Source: Saprospiraceae bacterium
GTDB lineage: Bacteria > Bacteroidota > Bacteroidia > Chitinophagales > Saprospiraceae
Assembly (NCBI GenBank): GCA_028279185.1
Contig: JANQSS010000184.1
Coordinates: 1 to 64,000, forward strand
Direction: 5' to 3'
DNA: 64,000 nt
This document shows positions 1-10,291 of this stretch, in pieces (the first letter of the stretch is position 1; each line of letters begins with the position of its first letter). A model generated the notes under the pieces. The model had not been told where the DNA came from. It saw nothing but the letters and a program-made list of their open reading frames with translations, and searched no databases. The translations under genes and the position numbers were made by a program.

Positions 1-632
1 TTTGTGAAGGCTTCAACAAACTCGGCTCCTGCAAAGAAATTTAATCGCCCTCGTTGATCAAAATATTGATAGCCGATAAATTGATTTAGTGCCAGGCCAC
101 TGGACAAGCGATCATATCCTTTAATATATTCGTCTTCAAAAAAGGGCACAGCATTTCGTGTATCTTTCAATCGAATTTGGTGTTGCAAATAGCCTATGCC
201 AAATGTCCATTTTATCCCGCTGGTATGGTACGTACTCCACAGATCATGTACTCGTCCAAACTTGGCAAAGAAGTTAATTCCGCGCTCCTTCACATCTATG
301 TCTGCTATTGCGAATGCAGTATTAATTAAGTCTCCCCGGTCATCGACAATCCCGCCAGCCACTTCCTCCTTAACCTCATTTCCAAAAAGAAACTGACCTT
401 CCAATCCGAAGATCCATTTTCCACTTTTTACAAATTCGAGATTACCGCCCAAATAAAAATTACGTCCATATCGATCCGACATATCCGCTCCGGGCCACTG
501 AATACCATAGTAAGCACCTAAATAAAGGCCATTATTCCCAACCTCTTTTTGTGCAAACACGTCATTTTGAATCAGTAGGAGAATGAACCCCAGCACTAAT
601 TTCAATGAACTGATTATGCCGTATCGACTCAT
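1..632 (-). CDS. Secreted outer-membrane beta-barrel-like protein (partial, C-terminus outside window)
   Basis: The reading frame is open on the minus strand to the window edge, so the C-terminus is missing. From the ATG at 632 the protein begins with a basic stretch and a hydrophobic core ending in VFAQ, a good Sec signal peptide. What follows alternates glycine and aromatic residues (LYLGAYYGIQW, FYLGGNLEF, WTFGIGYLQHQ), as in outer-membrane barrel strands. An in-frame ATG at 716 would add 28 residues before the signal peptide, so 632 is preferred. It is divergent from the polysaccharide operon. No specific family was recognised; a porin-like or PorT-like protein is possible. Confidence 0.6.
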   Translation of the reverse strand, partial: MSRYGIISSLKLVLGFILLLIQNDVFAQKEVGNNGLYLGAYYGIQWPGADMSDRYGRNFYLGGNLEFVKSGKWIFGLEGQFLFGNEVKEEVAGGIVDDRGDLINTAFAIADIDVKERGINFFAKFGRVHDLWSTYHTSGIKWTFGIGYLQHQIRLKDTRNAVPFFEDEYIKGYDRLSSGLALNQFIGYQYFDQRGRLNFFAGAEFVEAFT

Positions 633-727
633 CGGCTGTATTGATATTTGAGGTCTTTTAGGTCGCAAATAAGCGAGGACATTGCGATAAAATTTCGAGG
701 TTGAATAGATGTTCATTACTTAGATCA

Positions 728-755
728 TTGACTAGTTAGGGGCTCCCTATATTTG
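728..755 (+). promoter_or_regulatory. Bacteroidota-type promoter of the exopolysaccharide operon
   Basis: A perfect -7 box TATATTTG (748-755, consensus TAnnTTTG) lies 17 bases after a TTG at 728-730 that fits the -33 element. The predicted transcript starts near 760, about 15 bases before the ATG at 776. Confidence 0.65.
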
Positions 756-775
756 CACGGCAATAATAGAAAATT

Positions 776-1897
776 ATGGGCAATATAGCCATGGTCGATC
801 TGATTTCACAGTATCGGCATATAGAGAACGAAATTAACGACCGATTTCGTGAAATATGCGAATCTTCAGCCTTTATAGGTGGAAAATATGTAAAGGCATT
901 TTCATCGGATCTTGCAGCATACATGAATGTAAAGCATGTCATTCCATGTGCCAATGGAACCGACGCGTTACAACTAGCACTCATGGCCCTCCAATTGAAA
1001 CCTGGTGACGAAGTCATCACCACGGCTTTTACGTTTGTGGCCACCGCAGAAGTAATTGCACTGCTCGGGCTTAAACCGGTCTTTGCGGATATTGACGAAC
1101 AGACATTCAATATAGATGTGGAGGATGTTGAAAGAAAAATTACACCTCACACGAAATGTATCATTCCCGTGCATTTGTTTGGTCAGGCGGCAGATATGGA
1201 TGCGGTTATGAACCTTTCTCGTAAACATAATATCCCGGTCATAGAAGATAATGCACAATCAATCGGGTGCTTTATTAATCAGGAAGATTCAAAAGGGTAT
1301 ACAGGATCCATAGGAAATATGGGAACATGTTCTTTTTTCCCATCTAAAAATCTCGGTTGCTACGGTGACGGAGGTGCGGTGACTACAAATGATGATGACC
1401 TTGCTCATGCACTGCGAATGGTAGCAAATCATGGGTCAGCAATCCGCTATCATCATACCATGATAGGTGTTAACAGCCGGCTTGATAATTTGCAGGCAGC
1501 CGTTCTCTACACGAAACTTCCACATCTGGATGCATATAATACGGCTCGTCAATTTGCAGCAGACTATTACGATGAGCTTTTGTCCGATGTCGAGGAAGTG
1601 GTTGTTCCATTCCGTGATCAAAAAAGCAAACATGTGTTTCATCAATATACGTTGCGTATAAAAAAAGATAGAGATGGGCTCGCCAATCATCTAAAACAGA
1701 ATGGAATTGCACATGGAATATATTACCCGATTCCACTTCATCTCCAAGAGGCATATTTGGGTTCTGAATATGGCGAAGGCGATTTACCGAATAGTGAACA
1801 AGCTTGCCGCGAAGTACTATCGTTGCCAATGCATTCTGAGCTAACAAGACCTATACAAGAAACAGTTATCAACGCGATAAAAGCATACTATGCCTAA
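776..1897 (+). CDS. DegT/DnrJ/EryC1/StrS family sugar aminotransferase
   Basis: This is a PLP-dependent aminotransferase of 373 residues acting on a keto group of a nucleotide-linked sugar. The family marks are clear: MVDLISQY at the N-terminus, [10 protein letters not shown] at about 60-69, the IEDNAQ aspartate (D158) and the PLP lysine K191 in [15 protein letters not shown]. The length is normal. It is first in a four-gene operon and overlaps the next gene by 8 bases. The opening resembles WbpE-type enzymes of amino-uronate synthesis, but the substrate cannot be fixed from sequence. The start at 776 keeps the usual short lead before VDL; ATG 791 is the alternative. Confidence 0.9.
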   Translation: MGNIAMVDLISQYRHIENEINDRFREICESSAFIGGKYVKAFSSDLAAYMNVKHVIPCANGTDALQLALMALQLKPGDEVITTAFTFVATAEVIALLGLKPVFADIDEQTFNIDVEDVERKITPHTKCIIPVHLFGQAADMDAVMNLSRKHNIPVIEDNAQSIGCFINQEDSKGYTGSIGNMGTCSFFPSKNLGCYGDGGAVTTNDDDLAHALRMVANHGSAIRYHHTMIGVNSRLDNLQAAVLYTKLPHLDAYNTARQFAADYYDELLSDVEEVVVPFRDQKSKHVFHQYTLRIKKDRDGLANHLKQNGIAHGIYYPIPLHLQEAYLGSEYGEGDLPNSEQACREVLSLPMHSELTRPIQETVINAIKAYYA

Positions 1898-2831
1898 AGT
1901 ATTGATTACAGGCGCAGCGGGTTTTATCGGGTCACATCTCTGCGATAAATTTATAGATGAAGGATATGATGTTGTGGCGATGGATAATTTGTTGACAGGA
2001 TCTCTGAGCAATATTTCCCACCTCTTTCATTTACGGCAATTTGAATTTTATCATCACGACGTCACGAAATTCGTTCATGTCCCCGGTAAATTGGACTGTA
2101 TTTTACATTTCGCCTCGCCTGCAAGTCCAATTGATTACCTTAAAATGCCGATCCAAACTTTGAAAGTCGGATCCCTTGGAACACATAACCTGCTCGGCCT
2201 GGCCAAAGAGAAGAATGCAAAACTATTGATTGCATCAACCTCAGAAGTTTATGGTGATCCGCTCGTTCACCCACAACCGGAAGAATACTGGGGTAATGTC
2301 AATCCAATTGGACCTCGTGGTGTTTATGATGAAGCGAAGCGATTTATGGAAGCGATAACCATGGCCTATAATACCTATCATGGGGTAGAAACACGAATTG
2401 TACGCATATTCAACACTTTTGGTCCACGGATGCGCGTGGACGACGGACGTGTGCTTCCATCATTTATATCTCAGGCGCTTAAAGGAGAAGGACTGACCGT
2501 TTTTGGTGATGGCGAGCAAACCCGGTCTTTCTGCTACGTCGATGATTTAGTCGATGGAATTGTCCGCGTACTGAATAGTGATTACAATCTTCCTATAAAC
2601 CTAGGAAACCCTGATGAAATAACAATTCTCGAATTTGCGAAAGAGGTTTTAGCACTTGTAGGGAATCCAAATGCGAAGATTGTTTATAAAGACTTACCCA
2701 TCGATGATCCCAAACGGCGAAAACCTGACATAAGTCGTGCAAAATCCATATTAGATTGGATTCCCATGACTAGTCGTGCTGTCGGCTTAGAGAATACCTT
2801 ACCATATTTTAAAGACAAAATTTTAACCTAA
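1890..2831 (+). CDS. UDP-glucuronate decarboxylase type (UDP-xylose synthase) extended SDR
   Basis: An NAD-dependent nucleotide-sugar enzyme of 313 residues. It has the GxxGxxG motif (residues 8-14, GAAGFIG), the catalytic YxxxK (Y146, K150 in GVYDEAKRF) and STSEVYG before it. The stretches [17 protein letters not shown] and [12 protein letters not shown] are typical of UXS, which converts UDP-glucuronate to UDP-xylose by oxidation, decarboxylation and re-reduction. It starts inside the end of the aminotransferase gene and is followed after 5 bases by rmlB, so it should be co-translated in the sugar-precursor operon. UXS is clearly favoured over a generic epimerase. Confidence 0.85.
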   Translation: MPKVLITGAAGFIGSHLCDKFIDEGYDVVAMDNLLTGSLSNISHLFHLRQFEFYHHDVTKFVHVPGKLDCILHFASPASPIDYLKMPIQTLKVGSLGTHNLLGLAKEKNAKLLIASTSEVYGDPLVHPQPEEYWGNVNPIGPRGVYDEAKRFMEAITMAYNTYHGVETRIVRIFNTFGPRMRVDDGRVLPSFISQALKGEGLTVFGDGEQTRSFCYVDDLVDGIVRVLNSDYNLPINLGNPDEITILEFAKEVLALVGNPNAKIVYKDLPIDDPKRRKPDISRAKSILDWIPMTSRAVGLENTLPYFKDKILT

Positions 2832-2836
2832 ACAAA

Positions 2837-3892
2837 ATGTCAAAATCAATATTAGTAACCGGAGGTGCTGGTTTTATTGGGAGCCATGTCATCAGACGAT
2901 TAGTAAATCGGTATCCAAATTACAAGATCATTAATTTAGATCTACTCACTTATGCCGGAAATCTTGAAAACCTGGCCGACGTAGATCAAGCGAGTAATTA
3001 CAACTTTGTCAAAGGCGATATAGCGGATATTTCCTTCATCAATGAGCTTTTTCAAAAATACGAAATCACAGACGTAATTCATCTGGCTGCAGAATCACAT
3101 GTTGATCGATCCATAACCGACCCATTTGCTTTCGCGCGAACTAACGTTATGGGCACATTGAGTCTGCTGAACGCTGCGAAACAGTCATGGAAGGAAAATT
3201 ATGACGACCACCTATTTTATCATGTGTCAACGGACGAAGTATACGGTAGTCTAGGAGATGAGGGATTGTTCGTCGAAACTACACCTTATGATCCAAACAG
3301 TCCGTACTCCGCTTCAAAAGCGTCTTCGGACCACTTCGTTCGCGCATTCGGCCATACATATGGTATGAAATACTGTATATCCAATTGCAGCAACAACTAT
3401 GGACCAAACCAATTTCCTGAAAAGTTGATTCCATTGGTGATCAACAACATCGTCAATGAAAAGCCCCTGCCCGTTTATGGTGATGGGCTTAACGTGCGTG
3501 ACTGGCTGTATGTGGAGGATCACGCTGATGCCATTGACCTTATATTTCACCACGGTGCGAACCATGAAACATATAACATCGGTGGAAATAATGAAATGAC
3601 AAACATCGGACTCGTACACATGTTATGCGATATACTTGATGAAAAGTACAACAGACCTCAAGGAACGGCACGACAATTGATAACATTTGTTAAAGATCGT
3701 CCCGGACATGACCAACGGTATGCCATAGATTCCAGTAAAATCCAACGAGATTTAGGCTGGGAACCTTCTCTGCTTGTGGAAGAAGGAATGCGCAAAACCG
3801 TCGATTGGTATCTAAGCCATGAGGCCTGGCTCCAAAATGTCACTTCCGGAACGTATCAGTCTTTCTATGAAAGGCAATACGGTTCTGTATGA
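2837..3892 (+). CDS. rmlB: dTDP-glucose 4,6-dehydratase
   Basis: This 351-residue extended SDR makes dTDP-4-keto-6-deoxyglucose, the entry to dTDP-rhamnose and other deoxysugars. It shows GGAGFIGSH at 9-17, the STDEVYG motif with catalytic D133 and E134, and Y157-x3-K161. AAESHVDRSI and NNYGPNQFPEKLIPL are diagnostic of RmlB. No rmlA, rmlC or rmlD is nearby, so the keto-sugar may instead feed the aminotransferase at 776. The stop overlaps the next start as ATGA (3889-3892). Confidence 0.93.
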   Translation: MSKSILVTGGAGFIGSHVIRRLVNRYPNYKIINLDLLTYAGNLENLADVDQASNYNFVKGDIADISFINELFQKYEITDVIHLAAESHVDRSITDPFAFARTNVMGTLSLLNAAKQSWKENYDDHLFYHVSTDEVYGSLGDEGLFVETTPYDPNSPYSASKASSDHFVRAFGHTYGMKYCISNCSNNYGPNQFPEKLIPLVINNIVNEKPLPVYGDGLNVRDWLYVEDHADAIDLIFHHGANHETYNIGGNNEMTNIGLVHMLCDILDEKYNRPQGTARQLITFVKDRPGHDQRYAIDSSKIQRDLGWEPSLLVEEGMRKTVDWYLSHEAWLQNVTSGTYQSFYERQYGSV

Positions 3893-6800
3893 GTAAAAGA
3901 ATAATTCGCTACATAGTATTACTCACATTAACCATGGTTTGCACCATGGTACAGGCCCAGTTTACGTCGAGTGAAGTCAAGGAGCAACTGGAACAGCGTC
4001 AAATCGATCCGGAAGAATTGGAACGTCGCCTCCTGGCTAAGGGCATCGATGTCAATCAAATCAACAACCTGTCTCCCACTGAAATTCAAGACTTGGAAAA
4101 AGTCGTGGCCGAGACGATAGCCGAAATCGAAGCAGATCGAATTACAACTCAGGGACTTGCTGATGAATCGATTAGTGAATCCGCGAATACGGTTCGAACC
4201 GGACTTGATACCATAGTGCCGGATTCGTCATTAATACTAACATCTATCGATTCGAATATCCAAAATTCGATAGATTCTCCGGTAGTCAATTTGGACGACA
4301 GAAACCTGATATATGGTCAGCATTTATTTCGTTCAAGAGCCATCCCAGTTTTTGACGACTCGAAGCAAATTTTAGTGAATGATGCCTATCGATTGGGAAG
4401 CGGGGATGACTTATCCATTTCCATTTATGGTGCCTCTCAGTTTGAAGGGCAATTTGTAATAGATAAGTCAGGCTATATCTACCCAAACCGACTTCCTCGA
4501 ATATATTTAAAAGGAATGGCGCTTGGTGAGGCTCGAGAAAAATTAGAAAAAGTATTTCAAAATTATTATCGTTTTTCTAACGGTGAGTTTAATGTCAGTG
4601 TCTCTGCAACACGGAATGTCACGATCGGTGTATTTGGAAATGCCGAAAATATCGGGAGTTACGCTCTTCCAGCGCTGAACACGGCTTTTAATGCAATATC
4701 TGCTGCCGGAGGGCCCTCAGAAATAGGTTCTGTTCGAAAAATACGTTTACACCGTGGTGAAGAAATAAAATACATAGATGTATATGCTTTCATGTCCGAT
4801 CCGTCGATTAGTCAAGATTACTATTTGGAGGACAATGACATTATTCAAATTCCTGAAGCGGAAAGACTCATTCAAATAACTGGGGAAGTGAGGCGACCCT
4901 TTATTTTCGAATTACTGCCGGATGAACATTTGATAGACGCATTGCGATATGCGGGAGGTGTTACGGACAAAGCCTACACCGACAATATTCAAATAAAACG
5001 GAAAACCGGCGATGCCTATCGAATACACGATGTTAACTTGACAGATATTTTAAATCGAAATGGTGACTACTCACTGGAAGCTGGTGATGAAATAACAATA
5101 AGGCCGATACGCGGACAATTAAAAGATGTCGTTTTCCTTGAAGGCAAGGTAAATTATCCCGGGCAATTTGATTTATATGAGGGCATGACTCTTGTTGATT
5201 TGATCAATAAAGGAATGCTACGACCTGAAAGCCGGAAGGACATTGCCATTTTGTATCGTCTTAATTCGGACAGTACGTACAACGTCATTCAAGTAGACCT
5301 GGCACAGGCATTGGATAATCCAAAGCACGAAACCAATATACAACTGCAAGAAGGCGACCGATTACAAATATTTACAGCTAATAATTTTAAAAATAATTTT
5401 ACCATTTCTGTCGAGGGAAATGTTCGCAATCCTGGGTCATTCCCATTGGACAATGGAGGCACGTTGTACGTCAGTGACGCCATCCTGTTAGCGGATGGAC
5501 TATACCCCAACGTCTATGAAAAGGGCATGATTCTGCGATCGCCAATCGACAATCCGTTGCAAAAAAGTTGGGTTTCATTCAATGTTATCAACGCAATAAA
5601 TGACCGAAATTCGATTGACAATATTTTGCTTGAACCCAATGACAAAGTATTTATTTACAGTGCAGAAAACTTTAGTGAACCCTATAAACTCGTTTCCAAT
5701 GGAAGTGTCAGAAATCCAGCAATTGTTCCGTATGGAAAAGGGGTTCGCATATCGGATTTAATCATCCTCTCTGATGGACTCGCCTCTGATGCGAGTGACA
5801 AGGGATATGTTGTCCGCTATAATTTAAAAAACAAAAATGAGGAGTTCTACATCCCTGTAAATATTGATGAAGCCGTATCAAATCCCGGTGGAGACGCAGA
5901 TATTTTATTGGATCCCGGGGATCGACTATTTATTTTTTCAACAACCCAGCTATCTGATAAATTTTTTGTGAATATCAGCGGAGAAGTAAGAAATCCAGGA
6001 GAATATATTTATTCACCGACTATGTCATTGAAAAGTATTTTACTACTTGCCGGTGGCTTAAAGTTTACAGCAGCTACTAACAGAGTAGAAATTTTCAGGC
6101 TAATTTTTGAAAACAATCAACCCGTAAAAAAATCGCTGGAAACGGTTCAACTCGATCAGGATTTAAACATCATTGGCCGAGATGATATAAAGCTTCAGCC
6201 ATTTGATATTGTTGTTGTACGTCGAATTCCGGGATTTGAATTACATGAGCGTGTATACCTCGAAGGTCAAGTCACTTATCCAGGTGTGTACTCGCTATTA
6301 AATGATAATGAGCGTATCACAGATTTAATCGAACGTTGCGGAGGATTTACGAAAGAGGCGTTTCTGCCGGCTGCAAAACTGTATCGTAGTGAAGATGATA
6401 AGGGCTACGTTGTTATTCGACTTGATGAAATAATGCGCAACCGCAATTCAGTCATGAATATACGGCTTAAGCATGGTGACCGAATCATCGTGCCAAAAAG
6501 TGAAGAGTTGGTTGTGATTCGCGGTGCAGTTGATCTTGAAAGCGCCGTCCTCGATGATATAGCGAAAACGGGAAAGGTAAACGTTGCCTTTATCGGTAGG
6601 AAGCGTGCTATGCACTACATCAATCAATTTACGGGTGGTTTGTCAGCGGATACGAATAAAAAATACATAAAAGTAAAATACCCGAATGGCGCCATTAATC
6701 GCACCAAGCAATTTTTGTTTTTCAATACAACACCGCGTGTAGAAGCAGGGTCAGAAATAATCATCGACGAAAAACCAAAAGAATTAGTTAGTGCAGAAGA

Positions 6801-6906
6801 GGAAAAAGAAAAGGAAAAGGTCGACTGGGGAAAAGTTGTTGCCAATTCCATTGCACAAGCTGGAGCTATTCTCTCCTTAATCCTACTGATCCAGCAAGTC
6901 GATTAA
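3889..6906 (+). CDS. Large polysaccharide export protein, Poly_export plus about seven SLBB domains
   Basis: A 1005-residue Wza-like outer-membrane export protein. It has a signal peptide (1-24, ending VQAQ), a charged helical stretch, a Poly_export domain around 160-245, then about seven SLBB units, each opening with a variant of GxVxxPGxY (for example ISGEVRNPGEY and LEGQVTYPGVY). The last 30 residues hold a hydrophobic segment (SIAQAGAILSLILLIQQ) that may be the Wza-type membrane helix. Wza has about 380 residues, so this is a greatly extended form common in Bacteroidota. It is last in the operon; no Wzc kinase or glycosyltransferase is beside it here. Confidence 0.88.
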   Translation: MSKRIIRYIVLLTLTMVCTMVQAQFTSSEVKEQLEQRQIDPEELERRLLAKGIDVNQINNLSPTEIQDLEKVVAETIAEIEADRITTQGLADESISESANTVRTGLDTIVPDSSLILTSIDSNIQNSIDSPVVNLDDRNLIYGQHLFRSRAIPVFDDSKQILVNDAYRLGSGDDLSISIYGASQFEGQFVIDKSGYIYPNRLPRIYLKGMALGEAREKLEKVFQNYYRFSNGEFNVSVSATRNVTIGVFGNAENIGSYALPALNTAFNAISAAGGPSEIGSVRKIRLHRGEEIKYIDVYAFMSDPSISQDYYLEDNDIIQIPEAERLIQITGEVRRPFIFELLPDEHLIDALRYAGGVTDKAYTDNIQIKRKTGDAYRIHDVNLTDILNRNGDYSLEAGDEITIRPIRGQLKDVVFLEGKVNYPGQFDLYEGMTLVDLINKGMLRPESRKDIAILYRLNSDSTYNVIQVDLAQALDNPKHETNIQLQEGDRLQIFTANNFKNNFTISVEGNVRNPGSFPLDNGGTLYVSDAILLADGLYPNVYEKGMILRSPIDNPLQKSWVSFNVINAINDRNSIDNILLEPNDKVFIYSAENFSEPYKLVSNGSVRNPAIVPYGKGVRISDLIILSDGLASDASDKGYVVRYNLKNKNEEFYIPVNIDEAVSNPGGDADILLDPGDRLFIFSTTQLSDKFFVNISGEVRNPGEYIYSPTMSLKSILLLAGGLKFTAATNRVEIFRLIFENNQPVKKSLETVQLDQDLNIIGRDDIKLQPFDIVVVRRIPGFELHERVYLEGQVTYPGVYSLLNDNERITDLIERCGGFTKEAFLPAAKLYRSEDDKGYVVIRLDEIMRNRNSVMNIRLKHGDRIIVPKSEELVVIRGAVDLESAVLDDIAKTGKVNVAFIGRKRAMHYINQFTGGLSADTNKKYIKVKYPNGAINRTKQFLFFNTTPRVEAGSEIIIDEKPKELVSAEEEKEKEKVDWGKVVANSIAQAGAILSLILLIQQVD

Positions 6907-6913
6907 TCGAAAT

Positions 6914-8131
6914 TTAGTTTTCTTTCTGTACGTTAAAATGCGGGGCCAAATAAAGCAAAGCAATTCCGATCAATAAACACAACGCACAAGCTCCAAACCA
7001 AAGATCATTAAAGCTAAATTTGTCGGCTACAGCAAATCCAATTATTGGCGCAAAAATTGCACAAAGCGACCACGACATATTGTAAAGCGCCATATATCTT
7101 CCCCTGCCTTTCATTGGACTGCGATTTAATACAAGTGTGGTGGCAAATGGAAAGTTTAGAATTTCCCCTATTGTTAAGAATAAAATACTTATCCAGGCAT
7201 AAATGGCTTCGTATCCACAATTAAATGCAGCAAAACCAAATCCAATGAGCGTAACACCTAAGACAAGTAGAGCAAAATGATGGTATTTATTTTCTATATA
7301 ATGAATGAGCGGTATTTCGATCAACACGATTAGAAGACCATTCACAGCCATAAGTCCGCCGATGTATTTTTCGTTTAAGGACATTTCTTCTTTAAAATAC
7401 ACCGGCACTGTGTGAAAATATTGCATGAATACCATTCCTGTTAATGTTACCAGAATAATAAAAATGATATAAGAAGTATCGCGATAAGGAGAGACGTGAT
7501 GTGTTTGATCGGGACTCGTCATTTCGACAGTTTCGACATGATCTGTACTACGAGGAATTAAGGTAAAGAATAATAGTGCCGCGAATAAACAGGTTAGCCC
7601 GTCGACAAAAAACAGCCATTTATACCCAAAGAAAAATGCGATGAGCCCCCCTATAGCCGGCCCAGCCGAAAAGCCCAGATTAATGGCCAATCGAATCAAC
7701 CCGATCGACCTTGTTCGCAATTCAGGCGGACTATACTCGGCGACGCTTGACATATTAGCTGGTCTTAAGGCATCTGTAAACGCACTTGTTATTAGCAAGC
7801 CTGCACAGAGTTCATAAAACCCTGTTAATTGCATCAAAACAAAAAAAGAAAATCCGGAGAGGATAAGACTCCATAGTTGCACATAATAGTGGCCAACTTT
7901 ATCAGTTAATTGGCCGCCGATATAGGTGCCAATTAATGAACCAATACCATAAAATGACAGCACAATACCGGATTGAGCGAGTGTAAACCCTAAAATGCTC
8001 GTAACATATAGACTGAGAAATGGCAGCACCATAGCACCGGCTCGATTTATGAGCATAACCCATGAGAGATGCCAAATTTCCGTAGGCAACCCTGTATAAC
8101 TTTCCCTATAAAAATTAACCAGTCGTTTCAT
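6914..8131 (-). CDS. MFS transporter (multidrug/sugar efflux type)
   Basis: A 12-helix major facilitator protein. The first helix pair carries LPFLSLYVTSILGFTLAQSG, and the loop between helices 2 and 3 carries GGQLTDKVGHYY, the MFS motif A (G-x3-D-x-x-G). A central charged loop (SPDQTHHVSPYRD) splits the two halves. The frame also has an ATG at 8212, but the family normally starts near MKRLVNFYRESYTGLPTEIW, so the ATG at 8131 is chosen; this also leaves room for promoters between it and the divergent MATE gene. Substrate unknown. It runs convergent with the SLBB gene, only 7 bases apart. Confidence 0.82.
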   Translation of the reverse strand: MKRLVNFYRESYTGLPTEIWHLSWVMLINRAGAMVLPFLSLYVTSILGFTLAQSGIVLSFYGIGSLIGTYIGGQLTDKVGHYYVQLWSLILSGFSFFVLMQLTGFYELCAGLLITSAFTDALRPANMSSVAEYSPPELRTRSIGLIRLAINLGFSAGPAIGGLIAFFFGYKWLFFVDGLTCLFAALLFFTLIPRSTDHVETVEMTSPDQTHHVSPYRDTSYIIFIILVTLTGMVFMQYFHTVPVYFKEEMSLNEKYIGGLMAVNGLLIVLIEIPLIHYIENKYHHFALLVLGVTLIGFGFAAFNCGYEAIYAWISILFLTIGEILNFPFATTLVLNRSPMKGRGRYMALYNMSWSLCAIFAPIIGFAVADKFSFNDLWFGACALCLLIGIALLYLAPHFNVQKEN

Positions 8132-8222
8132 TAATGACAATGGCTGCTTAAAATGATAATTCGATTTAAAACCTAAATCGAGCAGGAAAGGTAGCATTAA
8201 AAGTGCATCCAACTTAGTATCT

Positions 8223-8230
8223 TATATTCG
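8223..8230 (+). promoter_or_regulatory. Putative -7 box of the MATE gene
   Basis: TATATTCG differs by one base from TAnnTTTG and ends 8 bases before the ATG at 8239. It predicts a transcript with a leader of only about 4 bases. Confidence 0.4.
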
Positions 8231-8238
8231 CGTCCCAC

Positions 8239-9615
8239 ATGTTTGAAACTATACGAACGGCGCTGAAAAGTGATGAAGTTGATTTAACCAAAGTCAACAT
8301 AAAACGAGGCCTTATTTTATTGTCGATTCCAATGATTTTGGAAATGGTGATGGAAGGTCTCTTCGCGGTGGTTGATGTTTATTTCGTCGGGAAACTAGGC
8401 AATGCGGCGGTTACTGCTATCGGATTGACCGAATCCCTTATTATGATCATTTACTCTGTTGGGTTGGGTGTGGCAACCGCCACGTCGGCCTTCGTAGCCC
8501 GTCGAATTGGGGAAGGGAATCATAATCGCGCTGGTAGTGTCATCATGCAAAGTGTGTTATTGGCTATCATTCTTTCTGCCGGTATTGCCATCCCCTGCTG
8601 TTATTTTGCACCCGATATTTTAAAGGCAATGGGTGCGACACCAGATGTTCTCGAAATTGGAACCTCTTATTTCCGTGTGCTCTTTGCTTCCAATCTAATT
8701 ATTCTTCTTCTATTTTTATTCAACGGCGTCTTTCGATCGGCTGGTAATCCATCCTATGCGATGCGCGTATTGTGGATTTCCAATGGCTTGAATATTATTC
8801 TTGATCCCATTCTAATTTTTGGTTTAGGCCCCATACCCGCTTTCGGGCTTGTTGGTGCTGCCTGGGCCACGTTAATTGGTAGGTCCATTGGCGTTTTGAT
8901 TCAATTACATATTCTCTTTCGGCGTCAACGTGTCATACCACCTTCAGCCATACGATATGTACAAGAATGGCCGCTCTTTCGAAAATTAATGGTTAAAAGC
9001 GCTGGTGCAACTGGACAGTATTTAATCGAGACGATCAGCTGGGTCTTCCTCATACGCGTTGTCTCCATTTTTGGCAAACAAGCGGTAGCTGCCTATACCA
9101 TAGTATTCCGCATCATCGTTTTCTCCATTTTGCCCATATGGGGAATAGCAATGGCCACCGCAACCATGGTTGGTCAATATCTGGGCATGCAGCGAATTCC
9201 ATCAGCGAAGAAATCTATATATATGGCATCCATATTTAATATGGCCTATTTATTAGGAATGTCCATTGTTTACTTTCTATTGGCAAAACAACTCATGAAC
9301 ATTTTTACGAATGACGCTGAGGTAATTAGGATGGGCGCAGAAGGAATAAAAATATTATGTGTTGGGTACTTGGCTTTTGGTGTGGCCATGGTGCTTCAGC
9401 AAGCCTTCAATGGAGCCGGTGATACATTGACGCCAACCTGGCTAAGTGCTATTTGTTATCTGGCTATTCAGATACCGCTTGCCTATTATATGGCCGTACA
9501 TCTGAACATGCGAGCAGCGGGAGCATACTGGTCGATAACAGTTAGTCATACGATCATTGCTCTCCTCTTCTTTTGGCTATATAAAAAGGAAGTATGGGTG
9601 AAAGCAAAAATTTAA
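8239..9615 (+). CDS. MATE family efflux transporter
   Basis: A 458-residue, 12-helix cation/drug antiporter of the inner membrane. The first half has LLSIPMILEMVMEGLFAVVDVYFVGKLG, and repeat marks such as AVTAIGLTES and GNPSYAMRVLWISNGLNIILDP are typical of MATE proteins (NorM/DinF class). Each six-helix half carries the usual GxxxFxxxG-like packing, and FNGAGDTLTPTW is the conserved segment of the second half. Length is normal. It stands alone, divergent from the MFS gene. The substrate cannot be read from sequence. Confidence 0.9.
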   Translation: MFETIRTALKSDEVDLTKVNIKRGLILLSIPMILEMVMEGLFAVVDVYFVGKLGNAAVTAIGLTESLIMIIYSVGLGVATATSAFVARRIGEGNHNRAGSVIMQSVLLAIILSAGIAIPCCYFAPDILKAMGATPDVLEIGTSYFRVLFASNLIILLLFLFNGVFRSAGNPSYAMRVLWISNGLNIILDPILIFGLGPIPAFGLVGAAWATLIGRSIGVLIQLHILFRRQRVIPPSAIRYVQEWPLFRKLMVKSAGATGQYLIETISWVFLIRVVSIFGKQAVAAYTIVFRIIVFSILPIWGIAMATATMVGQYLGMQRIPSAKKSIYMASIFNMAYLLGMSIVYFLLAKQLMNIFTNDAEVIRMGAEGIKILCVGYLAFGVAMVLQQAFNGAGDTLTPTWLSAICYLAIQIPLAYYMAVHLNMRAAGAYWSITVSHTIIALLFFWLYKKEVWVKAKI

Positions 9616-9673
9616 GTACATACCCAACCTTTTTTAGACGAGTACTGTCAATGATATTGAGTAAAACTTCAAG

Positions 9674-9702
9674 TTGTAATTTTTTGGAAAAGCGTATCTT
9701 AC
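9674..9702 (+). promoter_or_regulatory. Putative promoter of the ECF sigma operon
   Basis: A TTG at 9674-9676 is followed after 18 bases by TATCTTAC (9695-9702), a partial match to TAnnTTTG. This supports the ATG at 9734 over the GTG at 9710, which lies right behind the box. Confidence 0.35.
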
Positions 9703-9733
9703 ACAATACGTGGGGCTGCTTGAAAAACATAAA

Positions 9734-10291
9734 ATGAGTCTAGAGGAGTTGATTGCCGGTTGTGTGGAAAATGATCGACGCAGCCAGGAGATATTGTACA
9801 GGCGGTTTTTCGATCTTGCACTGCGTATTGTGAGAAGATACACGAATGATCAGGAAACACAACTTCATATTGTAAATGAAGGATTCCTGCGTGTTTTTAC
9901 AAAAATTTCCAACTATCAAGGTACGGGCTCTTTTGAAGGGTGGTTGAGCAAACTTATATTTCATGAAGTAAGCAATCACTTCAGAAAAAAGCAAAGTCAC
10001 TTTAAATTTATTGAAGTTGATCAACAACATGGACAAACTGTTCACAATGATGGGCTGGATGCCTTAAAATATGAAGACCTCGAACTTGAAATTAAAGCCT
10101 TGCCAGAATCCAGTAGAAAAGTTTTTATGCTTTTTGCCGTTGAAGGCTTTTCGCACAAGGAAATAAGTCAAAAATTGAACATCAGCGAAGGAACGTCTAA
10201 GTGGCATGTATCAAATGCCAGAAAAATATTAAAAAAAAATTTGGAAAAACCCCAAAAAAATAATTTGGGTAGAAAAGTAACGAATAAGTAA
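9734..10291 (+). CDS. ECF-type RNA polymerase sigma factor
   Basis: A 185-residue sigma-70 family factor. Region 2 is seen as IVNEGFLRVFTKISNYQGTGSFEGWLSKLIFHEV, and region 4 as LPESSRKVFMLFAVEGFSHKEISQKLNISEGTSKWHVSNARKIL with its helix-turn-helix. There is no region 1 or 3, as expected for ECF. The start at 9734 (MSLEEL) is preferred to the upstream GTG. The next gene begins on the base after the stop and encodes a membrane protein, the usual place for an anti-sigma partner. It probably answers an envelope signal. Confidence 0.88.
   Translation: MSLEELIAGCVENDRRSQEILYRRFFDLALRIVRRYTNDQETQLHIVNEGFLRVFTKISNYQGTGSFEGWLSKLIFHEVSNHFRKKQSHFKFIEVDQQHGQTVHNDGLDALKYEDLELEIKALPESSRKVFMLFAVEGFSHKEISQKLNISEGTSKWHVSNARKILKKNLEKPQKNNLGRKVTNK

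Noticed and set aside
736-1258. Two minus-strand open frames over the DegT gene
   Set aside because: They are antisense shadows of a well-marked aminotransferase; they have no recognisable domain or promoter.
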